Assembly: GCA_947491935.1 (NCBI GenBank) | Contig: CANLLF010000001.1 | Location: 124,001 to 188,000 of the forward strand | DNA length: 64,000 bases | Reading direction: 5' to 3' | Origin: an uncultured Roseicyclus sp. | GTDB lineage: Bacteria; Pseudomonadota; Alphaproteobacteria; Rhodobacterales; Rhodobacteraceae | Shown here: one piece after another, positions 51,988 through 60,639 of the stretch | Numbering within the stretch: the first letter of the stretch is position 1 | Layout of the letters: each line of letters opens with the position of its first letter | Program-made: the position numbers and the translations under genes | The notes under the pieces: generated by a model | Database searches by the model: none | Seen by the model: only the letters and a program-made list of their open reading frames with translations | Told to the model about the DNA's origin: nothing

Positions 51988-52725
51988 TCACAGCATCGCC
52001 ATACCACCGTTTACATGCATCGTGGTGCCGGTCAGATAACCGGCCTCGGCACTGGCCAGGAACAACGCGGCCGCCGCGATTTCGCCCGGGGTGCCCATGC
52101 GCCCCGCCGGGATCTGGGTCAGGATCTTGGCCTTCTGATCGTCCGTCAATTTGTCGGTCATCGCGGTCTCGATAAAGCCCGGCGCCACGCAATTGACGGT
52201 GATGCCCCGGCTCGCCACTTCATAGGCAAGCGATTTCGACATCCCCACCATTCCGGCCTTCGACGCGGCGTAATTGCCCTGCCCCGGATTGCCGGTGGCC
52301 CCCACAACGGAGGAGATATTCACGATCCGGCCCCAACGCGCCTTCATCATGCCCCTGAGCACCCCACGGCACAGCCGCATGGTCGAGGTCAGGTTGACCT
52401 CAAGCACGCTGGACCATTCCTCGTCGGACATGCGCATGAACAGGTTATCGCGGGTGATGCCGGCATTGTTGACCAGGATATCCAGCGATCCCATCGCCGC
52501 GATGGCCGATTTGGGCAGGGCCTCCACGGCCTCCGGATCGCCGAGGTTGCACGGCAACACATGGGCGCGCTCCCCCAGTTCACCCGCCAGCGCCTCCAGC
52601 GGCTCCACCCGCGTGCCCGACAGTCCCACGCTCGCGCCCGCCCCGTGCAGCTTGCGCGCGATCTCCGCGCCGATGCCGCCCGACGCGCCGGTCACCAGCG
52701 CGTTTTTCCCTGTTAGATCAAACAT
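51988..52725 (-). CDS. fabG: 3-oxoacyl-ACP reductase
   Basis: A 245-residue short-chain dehydrogenase. NADPH motif is [13 protein letters not shown], followed by [10 protein letters not shown], the catalytic Ser in [10 protein letters not shown] and Tyr/Lys in NYAASKAG. It reduces 3-oxoacyl-ACP in fatty acid elongation. It lies 24 bases after the membrane-protein gene. Confidence 0.95.
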   Translation of the reverse strand: MFDLTGKNALVTGASGGIGAEIARKLHGAGASVGLSGTRVEPLEALAGELGERAHVLPCNLGDPEAVEALPKSAIAAMGSLDILVNNAGITRDNLFMRMSDEEWSSVLEVNLTSTMRLCRGVLRGMMKARWGRIVNISSVVGATGNPGQGNYAASKAGMVGMSKSLAYEVASRGITVNCVAPGFIETAMTDKLTDDQKAKILTQIPAGRMGTPGEIAAAALFLASAEAGYLTGTTMHVNGGMAML

Positions 52726-52749
52726 GTTCGCCCCTTCCTCAAAGTCGTC

Positions 52750-53166
52750 TTACGCGCCGCCCGGCAAGGTTCCGGCCACCGCGTCCCGCTCTCCCAACAG
52801 CCACCGGGCCACATCGACATAGTCGAAGGCCAGCGAAATCGCGATCACAACCAGCGTGACACTCATCAGCCGTCGCGGCCAGACCGGCATGTCAGGGCGG
52901 CGGATCTGCCGCCACAGATAGATCGCAAGCGGGGTCCAGAACACGATATGCGGCAAGCCCAGGAGCTTCACGTATCCCATCTGCCCGTACATCCAGTTGA
53001 TCGAGACAGCCGACAGGAGCGACGCCGCGAGCGTCAGTACCCCCGCAATCCGCGACGCCCGCCAGATCAGGAAACTCAGCGGCAGGATGAAGGCCCCCAG
53101 AAGCAGCACGTTGAGCCAGATCTGCACCCATGTGGGCTGTAGCGCCATGGCCTCCGCGAAACTCAT
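52750..53166 (-). CDS. hypothetical membrane protein between fabD and fabG
   Basis: A 138-residue protein with four probable membrane helices (about residues 14-34, 40-58, 67-85, 98-115). I do not recognise the family. Its ATG overlaps the fabD stop as ATGA, so it is translationally coupled to fatty acid synthesis genes. Confidence 0.75.
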   Translation of the reverse strand: MSFAEAMALQPTWVQIWLNVLLLGAFILPLSFLIWRASRIAGVLTLAASLLSAVSINWMYGQMGYVKLLGLPHIVFWTPLAIYLWRQIRRPDMPVWPRRLMSVTLVVIAISLAFDYVDVARWLLGERDAVAGTLPGGA

Positions 53167-54104
53167 GCGTTGATTGCAGAAGCAGCCTTCTGCACCTCTT
53201 CTGCCGTACCCACAGGCGCGGTCGCGATCGCACGGTCGATCCGTTTGACCATACCCGACAGGGCCTTTCCGGCCCCGATTTCATAGATCTCCGTCACCCC
53301 TTCACTCGCCATCCACGCCACGGATTCCCGCCAGCGCACCCGGCCCGTGACCTGTTCGACAAGATGCGTCTGGATCAGGGCCGCGGAGCTTTCGGCCCGC
53401 GCAATCACATTGCCCACCAGCGGCACGATGGGCGCTTCGAGATCCACCCGGTCCAAGGCTTCTGCCATCGCATCGGCGGCAGGCTGCATCAGGGCGCAAT
53501 GGAACGGGGCGGATACCGGCAGCAGCAGCGCGCGCTTGGCACCGCTGGATTTCGCGATCTCGCATGCCCGTTCCACCGCGGCCTTCGCGCCGGAAATCAC
53601 CACCTGCGCGGGATCGTTGTCATTGGCCGCTTCGCAGACCTCTCCCTTAGCGGCCTCGGCGGCGACCGCTTCTACGGCAGCCAGGTCAAGCCCCAGAATG
53701 GCGGCCATGGCCCCCTCTCCCGCTGGAACGGCGGCCTGCATGGCCTCGCCGCGCAGGCGCAACAGCCGCGCCGTGTCGGCCAGGCTCAGCGACCCCGCCG
53801 CGCACAAGGCCGAATATTCCCCCAGTGAATGGCCCGCCACGTAGGATGCGGCGCCAACCTCCACGCCGTCCGCCTTCAGCGCAGCCATGGCCGCCAGGGA
53901 GGTTGCCATCAGAGCGGGCTGAGCATTGCGGGTGAGCGTCAGATCCCCGATCTCACCCTCCCAGATCAATGCCGAGAGGCGCTCGCCCAAGGCGTCATCC
54001 ACCTCGTCGAACACGGCGCGGGCCTCGGGATAGGCGTCGGCCAGATCGCGGCCCATTCCGATGGTCTGGGCTCCTTGGCCGGGAAAAACGAAGGCTCTGC
54101 TCAT
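53163..54104 (-). CDS. fabD: malonyl CoA-acyl carrier protein transacylase
   Basis: A 313-residue enzyme. FVFPGQGAQTIGMGRDLA opens the chain, the nucleophile Ser is in AGHSLGEYSAL, and the catalytic His is in SAPFHCALMQP. It loads malonyl groups onto ACP. It is the first gene of the fab run in this window. Confidence 0.95.
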   Translation of the reverse strand: MSRAFVFPGQGAQTIGMGRDLADAYPEARAVFDEVDDALGERLSALIWEGEIGDLTLTRNAQPALMATSLAAMAALKADGVEVGAASYVAGHSLGEYSALCAAGSLSLADTARLLRLRGEAMQAAVPAGEGAMAAILGLDLAAVEAVAAEAAKGEVCEAANDNDPAQVVISGAKAAVERACEIAKSSGAKRALLLPVSAPFHCALMQPAADAMAEALDRVDLEAPIVPLVGNVIARAESSAALIQTHLVEQVTGRVRWRESVAWMASEGVTEIYEIGAGKALSGMVKRIDRAIATAPVGTAEEVQKAASAINA

Positions 54105-54183
54105 GGCGCTGCTCCTTGCGATGGTGGCACGGCTCTGACCGTCTCAGCTATCGCAAGCGAGCGTGCCACGCAACGGCTGCGCC

Positions 54184-54223
54184 AAAACGAAACCGCGCCG
54201 GAAGCGTGAGCTTTCGGCGCGGT
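54184..54223 (-). terminator. terminator after the pilin-like Cys-domain gene
   Basis: A 9-bp stem (ACCGCGCCG / CGGCGCGGT) lies 53 bases after the stop at 54277 and is followed on the minus strand by TTTCGTTTT. Confidence 0.75.
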
Positions 54224-54276
54224 CAAGCGGTGAAAAAGAGATAGCCGGGGCCGTCGGTGGCCCGTTGTGGCAGCTC

Positions 54277-55134
54277 TTACCAGGTCTCCATCTCAAGCGT
54301 GGTATTACACTGGTCTGCACCATAGGTGCCCACCCAAACGTCAACGCGGCCGGTCGCAAGCGCCACGGGGCTGATGTTGACCCGGGAGTATCGGCCCGAT
54401 CCACCATCATCGTTGTGGTACCAGTTGCCCTGGGCATCACGCACCATCAGAACGGTATCGCAACCGCCACTGCCGCGCGTCTCGATCTCCACGCGGTTAT
54501 AGCCGTCCAGATCGCTCAGGTTGAACGACATGGTGGGCCGCGCATCGAAATACCCAATGTCGGACGGGAAGCCGTGGCTGCCGCACGCGCTCAGCTGCGT
54601 CGACCCGCCAGCAGAGACAGAATAACGGTCGGGTGACCACATGCCGATCCCGGTTCCGAAGCCCGCTGTCCCGTCCAATGCCGGCGTTGGGCAGCCATCC
54701 GCGCCAACCGGTTGCGGATCGGGATCAGGGTCCGGATCGGGATCGGGATCCGGATCAGGGTCCGGATCGGGATCAGGGTTCGGATCAGGATCGGGGTCGG
54801 GATCAGGGTTCGGATCCGGGTCCGGATCGGGGTCAGGGTTCGGATCGGGGTCCGGATCGGGATCGGGGTTCGGATCGGGGTCCGGATCGGGATTGGGGTT
54901 CGTGCCGGACCCGCCGGTGGTCGAGCCACCGGTGTCGGTATCGGCATTCGGCTGCAATTGCAGGTTGGCATCCCAGGCGGTCTCGAACTGCCCCACTTGT
55001 AACTCGCCCTCGATATTGCCGGAATGGCTGCTCAAGGCGGCGGTGGATGTCTCGGATACGGCAACGCCCAGCCCCACCAACGCGCCCAGGACGACGACCC
55101 AATCGACGGTGACGGCACCATCTTCGTTTGTCAT
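54277..55134 (-). CDS. Flp-pilin-like protein with Asp-Pro repeat stalk and C-terminal four-Cys domain
   Basis: A 285-residue protein with three parts. Residues 1-27 (NEDGAVTVDWVVVLGALVG and following) resemble the class III prepilin/Flp N-termini common in roseobacters. Residues 80-142 are almost pure Asp-Pro/Asn-Pro dipeptides with a 10-residue period. Residues 147-285 are a beta-rich domain with Cys148, Cys184, Cys225 and Cys276 and motifs CDTVLMVRDAQGNWYHNDD and DVWVGTYG, ending EMETW. The same domain occurs in the genes at 60640-61101 and 61266-62798. The likely picture is a domain held away from the membrane or a pilus on a stiff stalk. I chose the ATG at 55134 because the upstream extension does not look like a signal sequence. 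Confidence 0.75.
   Translation of the reverse strand: MTNEDGAVTVDWVVVLGALVGLGVAVSETSTAALSSHSGNIEGELQVGQFETAWDANLQLQPNADTDTGGSTTGGSGTNPNPDPDPDPNPDPDPDPDPNPDPDPDPDPNPDPDPDPDPNPDPDPDPDPDPDPDPDPDPDPQPVGADGCPTPALDGTAGFGTGIGMWSPDRYSVSAGGSTQLSACGSHGFPSDIGYFDARPTMSFNLSDLDGYNRVEIETRGSGGCDTVLMVRDAQGNWYHNDDGGSGRYSRVNISPVALATGRVDVWVGTYGADQCNTTLEMETW
54715..54900 (-). repeat. Asp-Pro coding tandem repeat
   Basis: About 186 bases built from GATCC/GGATC-like 6-base units, with a 30-base higher-order period (DPDPDPDPNP) repeated about four times before pure DP units. It lies within the pilin-like gene. Copy number is likely to vary through slippage. Confidence 0.85.
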
Positions 55135-55464
55135 AAACCGCTGGTAAACCACCAAGGTACTCCAATTCTGATCGTACGAACCAAGGAGGCTCGCGATAAC
55201 ACGTTTGGCCTGCCTCAAATGCTGAGCAGACTATCCCCCACAGCCAAATGTGCCGTTCAGATGTGGCCGAATTGAGGCAAAAGGCTGAAAACCGCATGTC
55301 AACGACGCTGCCAGATCTGGGCACTGGACAGCCATGGCGCGCGCGCATATACGCACGCATCTCTCCGCGCGATACCTTTGATCGGCGTGCTCCCTCGTGG
55401 CTGGGATGCGGAGAGATCGAGACCCGGCCTTTGAAACGCGCCCGTGACCAGAACTGGAGTTTCC
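55135..55464. other. divergent intergenic region before rpsF
   Basis: Three hundred and thirty bases between the pilin-like gene start (minus) and rpsF (plus). It must hold promoters for both, but I see no convincing boxes, RNA gene or additional reading frame with a recognisable product. Confidence 0.6.
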
Positions 55465-55818
55465 ATGCCTCTCTATGAGCATGTGATGATTGCGCGTCAG
55501 GACCTGTCCAACACGCAAGCCGAAAGCCTGAACGAGCATTTCGGCACCGTCCTCGCCGACAATGGCGGCAAAGTGGTCGACACCGAATATTGGGGTGTGA
55601 AGACCATGGCCTACAAGATCAACAAGAACCGCAAGGGTCACTATTCCTACCTGCGCACCGACGCCCCGTCGGAAGCGATCCAGGAAATGGAACGCCTGAT
55701 GCGCCTGCATGACGACGTGATGCGCGTTCTGACCGTGAAGGTCGACGCCCATGATGAGGGCCCCTCGGTCCAGATGCAGAAGCGTGATGAACGCGACACC
55801 CGCCGCGAACGCCGCTGA
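55465..55818 (+). CDS. rpsF: 30S ribosomal protein S6
   Basis: A 117-residue protein (PLYEHVMIARQDLSNTQAES, MAYKINKNRKGHYSYLRTDA) with a basic tail. It binds 16S rRNA together with S18. The start follows GGAG. First gene of the S6-S18-L9 operon. Confidence 0.96.
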   Translation: MPLYEHVMIARQDLSNTQAESLNEHFGTVLADNGGKVVDTEYWGVKTMAYKINKNRKGHYSYLRTDAPSEAIQEMERLMRLHDDVMRVLTVKVDAHDEGPSVQMQKRDERDTRRERR

Positions 55819-55839
55819 TTGATTCGAAAGGACTGACCC

Positions 55840-56067
55840 ATGGCAGCCAAACCCTTCTTCCGCCGCCGCAAGACCGACCCGTTCGAGGGCGAGAACGCGC
55901 CGACGATCGACTACAAAGATACGCGCCTTTTGCAGCGCTATATCTCCGAACGGGGCAAGATTGTCCCCTCCCGCATCACCGCAGTCGGTGCCAAGAACCA
56001 GCGTCGCCTTGCCAAGGCGATCAAACGCGCCCGGTTCCTCGCCCTGCTGCCCTACGCCGTTAAGTAA
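55840..56067 (+). CDS. rpsR: 30S ribosomal protein S18
   Basis: A 75-residue basic protein ([37 protein letters not shown]). It lies 21 bases after rpsF and 12 before rplI. Partner of S6 on the small-subunit platform. Confidence 0.97.
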   Translation: MAAKPFFRRRKTDPFEGENAPTIDYKDTRLLQRYISERGKIVPSRITAVGAKNQRRLAKAIKRARFLALLPYAVK

Positions 56068-56079
56068 GGAGACGACAAA

Positions 56080-56727
56080 ATGGACGTTATCCTACTGGAA
56101 CGTGTGGCCAAGCTGGGTCAGATGGGCGAAGTGGTCTCCGTCAAGGAAGGCTACGCGCGCAACTTCCTCTTGCCGCAGAAAAAGGCGCTCCGCGCCAACG
56201 AGGCGAACCTCGCCACCTTCGAGAACCAGAAAGCACAGCTGGAAGCGCGCAATCTGGAAACCAAGTCCGAAGCTGAAAGCCTCGGTGAAAAGCTGGCTGG
56301 CCAGCAGTTCATCATCATCCGCTCCGCCTCCGACTCGGGCTCGCTCTATGGCTCCGTCACCACCCGTGACGCGGCCGAAGTGGCCACCGAAGAAGGCTTC
56401 TCGGTGGATCGCAAGCAGGTTGCCCTGATTGCACCGATCAAGGATCTGGGCTTGCACACGGTCGCCGTGAAGCTGCACCCCGAGGTTGAGGTCGAGATCG
56501 AACTGAACGTCGCCCGCTCGCCCGAAGAGGCCGAGCTTCAGGCGTCGGGCAAATCGATCCAGGATCTCGCAGCCGAGGAGGAGGCCCAGGCCGAATTCGA
56601 GATTGCCGAGCTCTTCGACGATATCGGGGCCGCGCAGCTGGACGAACTGGAAGAAGAAGTGGCCCCCGCCGGTGACGACGCCGCCGCGGAGGACGAGGCT
56701 CCCACCGAGGACGGCGAGGACAAGTAA
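56080..56727 (+). CDS. rplI: 50S ribosomal protein L9
   Basis: A 215-residue protein. The N-terminal rRNA-binding domain ([33 protein letters not shown]), long connecting helix and C-terminal domain are present. About 60 extra residues at the C-terminus are Glu/Asp/Ala-rich, longer than the E. coli protein (149 residues) but usual for alphaproteobacteria. Confidence 0.96.
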   Translation: MDVILLERVAKLGQMGEVVSVKEGYARNFLLPQKKALRANEANLATFENQKAQLEARNLETKSEAESLGEKLAGQQFIIIRSASDSGSLYGSVTTRDAAEVATEEGFSVDRKQVALIAPIKDLGLHTVAVKLHPEVEVEIELNVARSPEEAELQASGKSIQDLAAEEEAQAEFEIAELFDDIGAAQLDELEEEVAPAGDDAAAEDEAPTEDGEDK

Positions 56728-56760
56728 TCCCGCCTGCCCTGCGCAGACCGCAAATTCACT

Positions 56761-56790
56761 AAGCGCCGGTTCCATGAGCCGGCGCTTTTT
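56761..56790 (+). terminator. terminator of rpsF-rpsR-rplI
   Basis: A perfect 9-bp stem (AAGCGCCGG / CCGGCGCTT) with a 9-base loop and TTTTT lies 33 bases after rplI. Confidence 0.93.
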
Positions 56791-56965
56791 CGTGGCACAT
56801 CCCGCCGAACGGCGCCCGCGCAATGCAAGGGCCGGGGCGGGCCATATTTCCGCCTCATAATGACTTCGAATTGGCCACCAAACCTCTTTCCAATTGCCTG
56901 AATTTGAGACGAAAGCTGAGTAATTGCCGGGGGGCAATGTATTGTCTGTTCGGGAGTTTTTTCTC

Positions 56966-57553
56966 ATGAATCGAGTTTTGGCCGCCGTATTTGCGCTGGC
57001 GTGTCTTTCGGGCGCAAGCCACGCGACAACCTACGACATCGTACGTTCGTTTGACGGCGCGACAGTGGTGGGCACGATCGAAACCGATGGAACGATCGGC
57101 GCCATCAACCGCAGCAACGTTGTCTCGTGGAAGCTTCGGCTCACCTCCCCCACACCGCTGGCGGGCGTGGCTGGCACAACCGATGATGTGTCGTCGGATA
57201 GCGCCCTGAACGTGTTCCTGCGCGGCATCTATGCCAGCCAAGACACTCTGACCATGGCGGGGGCACGAGGCAGCATCGTTCTGCAGGGCGGATCGGGCAA
57301 CGGATGGTGCATGTCTTTTGTCGATGGCTGCGTCGGAAATGGCGCATCTTCGACCGAATACCTGTTCTTCGATGATGATACAGCCGGCCCGGCCGCAAGT
57401 CAGTCCATCGGGCAATCGGTTGTTTTCGCCACCCGCGCAATCGAGGTTATCACCCCGGTTCCGCTTCCCGCGACCCTCCCGCTGCTGCTGTTGGGTCTGG
57501 GCGGGGCTGGCCTGCTGGTGCGGCGGCGCAGCCGCAAGACGGCCCGCGCCTGA
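56966..57553 (+). CDS. VPLPA-CTERM sorting domain-containing protein
   Basis: A 195-residue exported protein. It has a signal peptide (residues 1-20, ending SHAT), a beta-rich middle with two Cys (GWCMSFVDGCVG), and a C-terminal sorting signal: VPLPATLPLLLLGLGGAG, a membrane helix, then RRRSRK. This PEP-CTERM-like signal is processed by an exosortase-type enzyme, usually in exopolysaccharide-producing bacteria. No exosortase gene is in the window. The function of the middle is unknown. Confidence 0.87.
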   Translation: MNRVLAAVFALACLSGASHATTYDIVRSFDGATVVGTIETDGTIGAINRSNVVSWKLRLTSPTPLAGVAGTTDDVSSDSALNVFLRGIYASQDTLTMAGARGSIVLQGGSGNGWCMSFVDGCVGNGASSTEYLFFDDDTAGPAASQSIGQSVVFATRAIEVITPVPLPATLPLLLLGLGGAGLLVRRRSRKTARA

Positions 57554-57574
57554 CCGCCGCGACAGATCCGATAG

Positions 57575-57606
57575 AAAGCCGCGCCGACCAGGTGCGGCTT
57601 TTGCTT
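57575..57606 (+). terminator. terminator of the VPLPA-CTERM gene
   Basis: AAAGCCGC / GCGGCTTT, an 8-bp stem with an 11-base loop, is followed by TTTTGCTTT. Confidence 0.85.
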
Positions 57607-57702
57607 TGAGCGGGGCGGGGCGGGCCCGGCTCGGCAGGATCACGCAAACGACAATCCCCTTCGCGGATCGGCACCCTATATAGACCGGAACAGTCCTGTT
57701 CC

Positions 57703-58905
57703 ATGAGGCCCTCGATGCTCCGCGCCCTGCCCCTTCTTGTCTTTGTCACGCCCGTCCTTGCCCAGGCCCCCGTCGATGATGGCACGCCCAACCTGCCCGA
57801 CACGGTTCCCGCTTTCGCGGAGCAGACCGATGCACCCGAGATCTTCTCCGGGATCACCTTCGACGAAGAGGTCATCAGCGGCGCGCTGGCCCATCCCTGG
57901 GGTCTTGCGATCCTGCCGGATGAGGCTGGCTATGTCGTCACCGAACGTGGCGGCAGCCTGCGCCACATCACCCGCGACGGAACGATGGGTCCGGAGATCT
58001 CCGGCGTGCCATCCGTGCGCGCGATGCGGCAAGGCGGGCTGTTGGACGTCACCCTTGCCCCCGATTTCGTCCAAAGCCGGGTCCTCTACCTGACCTATTC
58101 CGCACGGGACGGACTTGTGGGCTCGGCCACGGCGCTGGCCCGTGCCACGCTGTCGGAGGATCACACCACGCTGGAGCGGGTGACCGAGCTTTGGCGGCAA
58201 ACCCCGGCCTCCGCCATTCCCGCCCATTTCGGCAGCCGTGTCATCGTGCAGCCCGATGGCGGGCTGATCGTCACGACCGGGGATCGCCTCACCCCCGAAA
58301 ACCGCGAATTGGCGCAGGATCCGGTGAATGCCGCCTATGGCGTGGTCGTCGGATTTGCCCCCGATGGCTCGCTGACGGCCAATGACGCCCTGCGCGACGT
58401 GCTTCCAGGCATCGTCAGCTATGGCCACCGCAATATCCAGGGCGCCGCCATTCAGCCCGGCACCGATGCGCTCTGGACGCTGGAACATGGCCCCGCGGGT
58501 GGCGATGAGCTGAATATCGTCGAAGAAGGCGGCAATTACGGCTGGCCGCTGGTCAGCTACGGGGTGAATTACAACGGGTCCGATGTGGGCACCGGTGAAC
58601 AGGCCCATGCGCCCGACTATATCGAGCCGCGCTATTACTGGGACCCGTCCATCGCGCCGTCGGACATGGTGTTTTATGATGGTGAGATGTTTGCCGATTG
58701 GCAGGGGGACATCCTGCTGGGGGCCCTGGCCGGTCAGGCGCTGGTGCGGCTGGATGTGGAGGGCGACACCATCGTCGGCGAGGAACGGCTGCGGGTCGGC
58801 GAGGGCCGGGTGCGCGACGTGGAGATCGACGAAAACGGCGCCCTCCTGATCCTGATCGACGCCGATCCCGGCGCGCTGATCCGCCTGACGCCCGCTGCGG
58901 AGTAA
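57703..58905 (+). CDS. PQQ-dependent sugar dehydrogenase (YliI/Asd type)
   Basis: A 400-residue periplasmic protein with a signal peptide (ending VLAQ, about residue 21). Six-bladed propeller motifs of soluble aldose sugar dehydrogenases are present: HPWGLAILPDEAGYVVTERG, YGHRNIQGAAIQ (catalytic His), LEHGPAGGDELN and GGNYGWPLVSYG. It should oxidise aldoses with PQQ as cofactor. The electron acceptor is not evident here. Confidence 0.9.
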   Translation: MRPSMLRALPLLVFVTPVLAQAPVDDGTPNLPDTVPAFAEQTDAPEIFSGITFDEEVISGALAHPWGLAILPDEAGYVVTERGGSLRHITRDGTMGPEISGVPSVRAMRQGGLLDVTLAPDFVQSRVLYLTYSARDGLVGSATALARATLSEDHTTLERVTELWRQTPASAIPAHFGSRVIVQPDGGLIVTTGDRLTPENRELAQDPVNAAYGVVVGFAPDGSLTANDALRDVLPGIVSYGHRNIQGAAIQPGTDALWTLEHGPAGGDELNIVEEGGNYGWPLVSYGVNYNGSDVGTGEQAHAPDYIEPRYYWDPSIAPSDMVFYDGEMFADWQGDILLGALAGQALVRLDVEGDTIVGEERLRVGEGRVRDVEIDENGALLILIDADPGALIRLTPAAE

Positions 58906-58968
58906 TCTGGCCGCTGCACCCGGCAAGCGGTAGGCTTGCGGCGAAGGCAACGGGAAGGGCACGCCAGA

Positions 58969-59892
58969 ATGGGGATGTTGATCGACGGGCAATGGGAAGC
59001 TGACACCGACCGCTTCATACGGAACGGCACGTTTCAACGCGAGCCAAGCGCGCTTCCCAGTGATCTGTCCGATACCATCCTGAACCGCCTTCGCGACACG
59101 CCCGACGCGTTCATCCTTGTCGCCTCGGCCAGTTGCCCGTGGTCTCACGGCGCGGTGCTGGCCTCCATCTTCAAGGGTTTTTCCGGCCGCCTGCCCGTCC
59201 AATGGGCCGGTGGCCCGCGGGTGCAGGGATACGGGCTCCTGCCCCACGGCCCCTTGGCGGAATCCGGCACGCGCCATATCCATACGCTCTATTCCGCAAC
59301 CGACCCGGACTATACCGGGCGCGCCACGGTGCCCGTGCTTTGGGAGGTCGGCGCGCAGCGCATCGTGTCCAATTCTTCCGCCGATCTGATCGACGCGTTT
59401 GACCGTGCAGGCACCGGCCCCTCCCTCTGCCCCGACGACAGGCGCCCGGAGGTCGAGGCCCTGACCCGGCGCATATTCGATGGCCTGTCCAACGCCGTTT
59501 ACCGCGCCGGGCTGGCGGAACGGCAGGACGCCTATGACGACGCGGTCGATACTGTCTTTGACACGCTGGACATGCTGGAGGCGCGGCTGGCCAACACGCA
59601 CTACCTGTTCGGCGACTGGATCAGCAGTGCCGACTTGCGCCTTTTCGCAACGCTTGTCCGCTTCGATACGGTCTATGCCACCCATTTCCGCTGCACCCGC
59701 AGGCGCATCGTCGACTACCCCGCCCTATGGCGTTTCACGCGGCGGATCTACCAGCAGCCCGGCATTCGGGACAGCGTGGACTTCGATGAGATCCGGTTCG
59801 GCTATTACGTCAATGACGGCAGCCACAATCCCCATGGCATCATCGGCCAGCAGCCGCTGATCGACTGGGATGATGCAACCGGGCTGGACTGA
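58969..59892 (+). CDS. glutathione S-transferase, Xi class-like (glutathionyl-hydroquinone reductase)
   Basis: A 307-residue protein with a thioredoxin-like N-terminal part and a helical C-terminal part. The catalytic Cys is in ASASCPWSHGAVLASIFKGF (usual form CPWAHR). ATVPVLWEVGAQRIVSNSSA and RFDTVYATHFRCT follow the Xi-class pattern. The family reduces glutathionyl-hydroquinones. The start MGMLIDGQWEADT follows GGGAAGGG. Confidence 0.87.
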   Translation: MGMLIDGQWEADTDRFIRNGTFQREPSALPSDLSDTILNRLRDTPDAFILVASASCPWSHGAVLASIFKGFSGRLPVQWAGGPRVQGYGLLPHGPLAESGTRHIHTLYSATDPDYTGRATVPVLWEVGAQRIVSNSSADLIDAFDRAGTGPSLCPDDRRPEVEALTRRIFDGLSNAVYRAGLAERQDAYDDAVDTVFDTLDMLEARLANTHYLFGDWISSADLRLFATLVRFDTVYATHFRCTRRRIVDYPALWRFTRRIYQQPGIRDSVDFDEIRFGYYVNDGSHNPHGIIGQQPLIDWDDATGLD

Positions 59893-59903
59893 CACACGGG
59901 CGG

Positions 59904-60533
59904 TCAATTCGCCGTCCGGCTCGCCCGCAATGCCAGCACACCCGCCGCGCCCAGGCACAGCGCACCGATGCGGTTGATCAGGCGCATCACGAACGGCCCC
60001 TGAAGGCGATCCCGCAAGGCACTGGCCAGTACCAGCCACCCGATACCGTTGAGCCCGGCCACGGCCAGGAAGGTGGCGGTCAGGATCGCGAATTGGGCGA
60101 AGGCCGGTGCGCCGGGATCGACGAATTGTGGAACAAACGCCATGTAGAAGACCGGGCCCTTGGGGTTCAGCGCGCTGATCAGGGTGGATTGCCGGAACAG
60201 GCGCCAAAGGGATCGATCCGGCGCGTTGTCCTGGGTTCGGATGCCCTCCACCGGAGCGGTCCAGAGCCGATAGGCGAGCCACAACAGATAAAGCGCGCCC
60301 ACAACCTTCATCGCCGTAAACAGCCCCACCGAGGCCGCCAGGATCGCACCGGCCCCTGCAAGCGATGCGCTCATGGCGATAAATGCGCCCAGAACCTGCC
60401 CCGGAACCGTGGCCAGCCCGGAGCGCATTCCATTGCGAATGCCATAGGTGACGGTCAGCACGATGTTCGGGCCCGGGATCACCACCACGATGGCGCTTGC
60501 CAGGGCGAATGCCAGCCAGGTTTCAAATGTCAT
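59904..60533 (-). CDS. LysE family translocator
   Basis: A 209-residue membrane protein with about six helices. FALASAIVVVIPGPNIVLTV carries the GPN motif of the LysE/RhtB family, and SALNPKGPVFYMAFVPQFV the second signature. It probably exports amino acids or related metabolites. It converges with the glutathione-transferase-like gene. Confidence 0.9.
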   Translation of the reverse strand: MTFETWLAFALASAIVVVIPGPNIVLTVTYGIRNGMRSGLATVPGQVLGAFIAMSASLAGAGAILAASVGLFTAMKVVGALYLLWLAYRLWTAPVEGIRTQDNAPDRSLWRLFRQSTLISALNPKGPVFYMAFVPQFVDPGAPAFAQFAILTATFLAVAGLNGIGWLVLASALRDRLQGPFVMRLINRIGALCLGAAGVLALRASRTAN

Positions 60534-60587
60534 TTCCGTCCCTCCCGCCCCGTTTGCGGCACCCAATCACAGCGCCGCCCCAAACGC

Positions 60588-60614
60588 AAAACGGCCCGCC
60601 GATTGGCGGGCCGT
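60588..60614 (-). terminator. terminator of the single four-Cys domain gene
   Basis: A perfect 10-bp stem (ACGGCCCGCC / GGCGGGCCGT) with a 4-base loop is followed on the minus strand by TTTTG, 25 bases after the stop. Confidence 0.9.
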
Positions 60615-60639
60615 TCGTGTCACTGACGGGTGGGTCAGA

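Noticed and set aside
54715-54900. Possible CRISPR array
   Set aside because: The units are 6-30 bases, contiguous and without spacers, and they encode Asp-Pro in frame.
54641-55147. A plus-strand frame giving long Gly-Ser repeats
   Set aside because: It is the antisense reading of the Asp-Pro stalk repeat. The minus-strand frame has a pilin-like start and a conserved C-terminal domain.
57676-59685. A 669-codon minus-strand open frame opposite the sugar dehydrogenase and glutathione-transferase-like genes
   Set aside because: It covers two genes with strong motifs on the other strand and has no signature of its own.
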